Source: Alphaproteobacteria bacterium
GTDB taxonomy: Bacteria > Pseudomonadota > Alphaproteobacteria > RF32 > CAG-239
Length of the DNA stretch: 6,357 nucleotides
NCBI GenBank assembly: GCA_017557925.1
Contig: JAFYWO010000176.1
Span: forward strand, 1-6,357
Reading direction: 5' to 3'
The stretch's first letter is position 1. The number at the start of each line of letters is the position of its first letter. This document shows positions 5,525 through 6,357 of the stretch, piece by piece. Both the position numbers and the translations under genes were made by a program. Under the pieces are notes generated by a model. The model had not been told where the DNA came from and ran no database searches. It was given only the letters and a program-made list of their open reading frames with translations.

Positions 5525-5711
5525 AAAAGCCACATATAGCCAAGTTCCTCTCAGAGCCACCAAAAGTGTGCAAGCCCTTAGAAGGCTCAGAAATCGTTTT
5601 TAAGCCCCTTTCTGTGTCAGGCAGGGTTAAATACCCTTGAACGGCTTACAACGGCTCTGACGGCCTTCTACGGCTTTAATTTTACCTTGTTTCGGTCCGG
5701 TGACGGCTGCA
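5525..5711. other. Non-coding repeat-rich stretch, candidate replication origin
   Basis: No plausible gene is seen between the 141-aa gene and the rep control region. AGCC-containing motifs recur in two opposed groups. On the plus strand AGCC lies at 5528, 5538, 5554, 5573 and 5603. Read on the minus strand, AGCC or GGCC lies at plus positions 5643, 5653, 5662, 5672 and 5705. One reversed copy at 5584 breaks the symmetry. An 8-bp TCAGAGCC (5551-5558) is matched inverted at 5653-5660. A short AGGGT-taaat-ACCCT hairpin lies at 5623-5637. Position upstream of rep plus repeats suggests an iteron-type origin. This is inference, and no terminator for the 141-aa gene is evident here. Confidence 0.5.
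5641..5677. repeat. Phased ACGGCYY direct repeats (iteron-like)
   Basis: The motif ACGGCYY begins at 5641, 5651, 5660 and 5670, with spacings of 10, 9 and 10 bp, close to one helical turn. The variants are ACGGCTT, ACGGCTC, ACGGCCT and ACGGCTT. A fifth ACGGCT begins at 5703, next to the stop codon of the 141-aa gene. Same-face spacing fits cooperative binding of an initiator such as the Rep helix-turn-helix. Confidence 0.6.
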
Positions 5712-6137
5712 TCATCTCTTACGCCGTTCTTCATCGTCTTTGAAAATCTCTTCCAGCAGCTTAAAGGGTGCTTGACCCAATGCACGGCCTAACATGGCTC
5801 CTAACTCAACGCTAAATGATTTCTTGCTTGCCGGTGCCGGTGTGCCGTTTAGAGCGGCGTTAATACTTGCAACAATATCATCGGCGGTGGCGGCTGCCAT
5901 CATCTCAGAGCCTTGCTCCATTGTTGCAACAATGGCTTCCAATAGCTGCCGCTCAATTTCTTTCTTTGCTTCTGCTCTTCTCTTGGCAGCTTCACGCTCT
6001 TCAAGCTCCCTATACATTTTAGCTTTCTGATATTCATAGTTCCATTGTGGGCTTCGTCCGTTCTGCTGCACCCATGCCCAATCAGGCATCATACCTCTAT
6101 CGTGGTAATAATCTGCTTGTTCCGGTGTAAATGCCAT
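5712..6137 (-). CDS. Uncharacterised 141-aa charged helical protein
   Basis: I do not recognise this protein. It opens with an aromatic-rich segment (FTPEQADYYHDRG, MPDWAWVQQNGRSPQWNYEY, residues 3-36) that may form a small fold. A Glu/Arg/Lys/Ala coiled-coil helix covers about 37-70. A low-complexity Ala/Thr/Pro part (82-103) follows, then an amphipathic C-terminal region (108-132) and a basic end, EERRKR. There is no signal peptide, membrane segment or Cys. The ATG at 6137 has a GGAGG ribosome site (6146-6150) 8 nt upstream. A KKSF motif (104-107) follows an Ala/Pro stretch, as in the tail of the helix-turn-helix protein at 3390-4043, but that is too short to prove kinship. It lies between a strong hairpin and the candidate origin, so a role in replication, copy control or stability is possible but unsupported. 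Confidence 0.75.
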   Translation of the reverse strand: MAFTPEQADYYHDRGMMPDWAWVQQNGRSPQWNYEYQKAKMYRELEEREAAKRRAEAKKEIERQLLEAIVATMEQGSEMMAAATADDIVASINAALNGTPAPASKKSFSVELGAMLGRALGQAPFKLLEEIFKDDEERRKR

Positions 6138-6164
6138 TTTATAAACCTCCGTTTTCTATCTAAG

Positions 6165-6212
6165 AAAAATAAAATAGTGGAGCTGCGATAGCAGCGGAGC
6201 TATTTTATTTTT
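6165..6212. terminator. Long AT-rich hairpin, bidirectional terminator or leader attenuator
   Basis: A perfect 13-bp inverted repeat (AAAAATAAAATAG at 6165-6177 against 6200-6212) surrounds an inner 5-bp stem GCTGC/GCAGC (6182-6186, 6191-6195) with a GATA loop. A 4x4 internal loop lies between the stems. On each strand the stem ends in CTATTTTATTTTT, which can serve as a U-tract in either direction. It ends 14 nt upstream of the ribosome site of the 141-aa gene, leaving no space for a promoter in between. Confidence 0.7.
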
Positions 6213-6217
6213 CCCTA

Positions 6218-6357
6218 TGTAATATTCTCATGTATTATCTGTAATATTTCTTCATTTACCGTATCAAAACGGAGTTATATCACCGTAAAATAACGCCGTT
6301 CTAATGCTATAAATGAACCGGCTTTCTTCGTTCTAATACTGTAATAGAACGCCGTTA
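6218..6357. repeat. Short direct repeats and a near-palindrome at the right edge
   Basis: The 9-mer TGTAATATT occurs at 6218-6226 and 6240-6248, 22 bp apart. A 22-bp unit beginning CGTTCTAAT occurs at 6297-6318 and 6329-6350, 32 bp apart, with about 18 of 22 bases alike. ACGCCGTT occurs at 6293-6300 and 6349-6356. The second long unit is nearly palindromic: at 6330-6350 the arms GTTCTA and TAGAAC flank a largely symmetric centre. No convincing gene is seen here. A promoter for the leftward 141-aa gene should lie in this stretch or beyond, but only weak candidates exist (for example TTGATA at 6267-6262 with a poor -10). It could be an operator, partition site or secondary iteron region. Confidence 0.45.

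Noticed and set aside
5690..5700. CGGTCCG palindrome before the end of the 141-aa gene as a regulatory site
   Set aside because: A single 7-bp palindrome is expected by chance, and no partner repeat was found.
6275..6355. 26-codon minus-strand frame open from the right edge to a TAA, as the end of an upstream gene
   Set aside because: It would fit a gene ending before the hairpin at 6165-6212, but it coincides with direct repeats and a near-palindrome, is too short to judge, and its composition is not clearly protein-like.
1..6357. The window as a complete circular plasmid
   Set aside because: Joining the ends continues the left-edge gene for only eight codons to a TAG inside the right-edge repeats, giving a 36-aa product. 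Nothing shows that the ends are contiguous.

Overview
The window looks like part of a mobile replicon (a plasmid or plasmid-like element) from a Bacillota host, plausibly a gut Clostridia or Negativicutes. The reasons are the moderate-to-low GC content, strong purine-rich ribosome sites (AGGAGA, GGAGG, AAAGGGGG), consensus vegetative promoters with TATAAT-type -10 boxes, and the combination of a replication protein, a small helix-turn-helix/coiled-coil partner and a restriction-modification pair. No tRNA, rRNA, CRISPR, transposase or mobilisation gene is visible. Every supported gene lies on the minus strand, so the window reads right to left.

Right part (5411-6357): a repeat-rich, probably non-coding edge (6218-6357), a large AT-rich hairpin (6165-6212), an unrecognised 141-aa charged protein (5712-6137), and a roughly 300-base non-coding stretch (5411-5711). 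That stretch carries phased ACGGCYY repeats, a 50-bp concentric dyad, and a promoter whose -35 box lies inside the dyad. It is the best candidate for the replication origin and the rep control region.

Centre (954-5410): five tightly packed genes in the order rep (primase-superfamily-like initiator with a C-terminal helix-turn-helix), a helix-turn-helix/coiled-coil partner, a 65-aa four-cysteine protein, a C5-cytosine DNA methyltransferase, and a PD-(D/E)xK restriction endonuclease resembling the NgoBV/NlaIV family (GGNNCC). Junctions are a 4-nt overlap, a 1-nt overlap, a 2-nt gap and an 11-nt gap. The R-M pair therefore appears to sit on the replication transcript. The endonuclease carries an added C-terminal coiled coil of about 70 residues.

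Left part (1-953): a monocistronic 185-aa Lys/Ala-rich protein of unknown function with its own strong promoter, strong codon bias and a perfect hairpin terminator. Beyond it is an AT-rich control region with six TTTACA/TGTAAA hexamers and a near-consensus promoter firing into a gene cut off by the window edge. The leaders of these two genes carry exactly complementary 10-mers next to their start codons.

Working model (inference): Rep starts replication at the repeats upstream of its gene and may repress its own promoter through the dyad. The helix-turn-helix partner helps replication or copy control. The co-transcribed R-M pair defends the host and penalises loss of the element. Family calls come from motifs recalled by eye, not from database searches.
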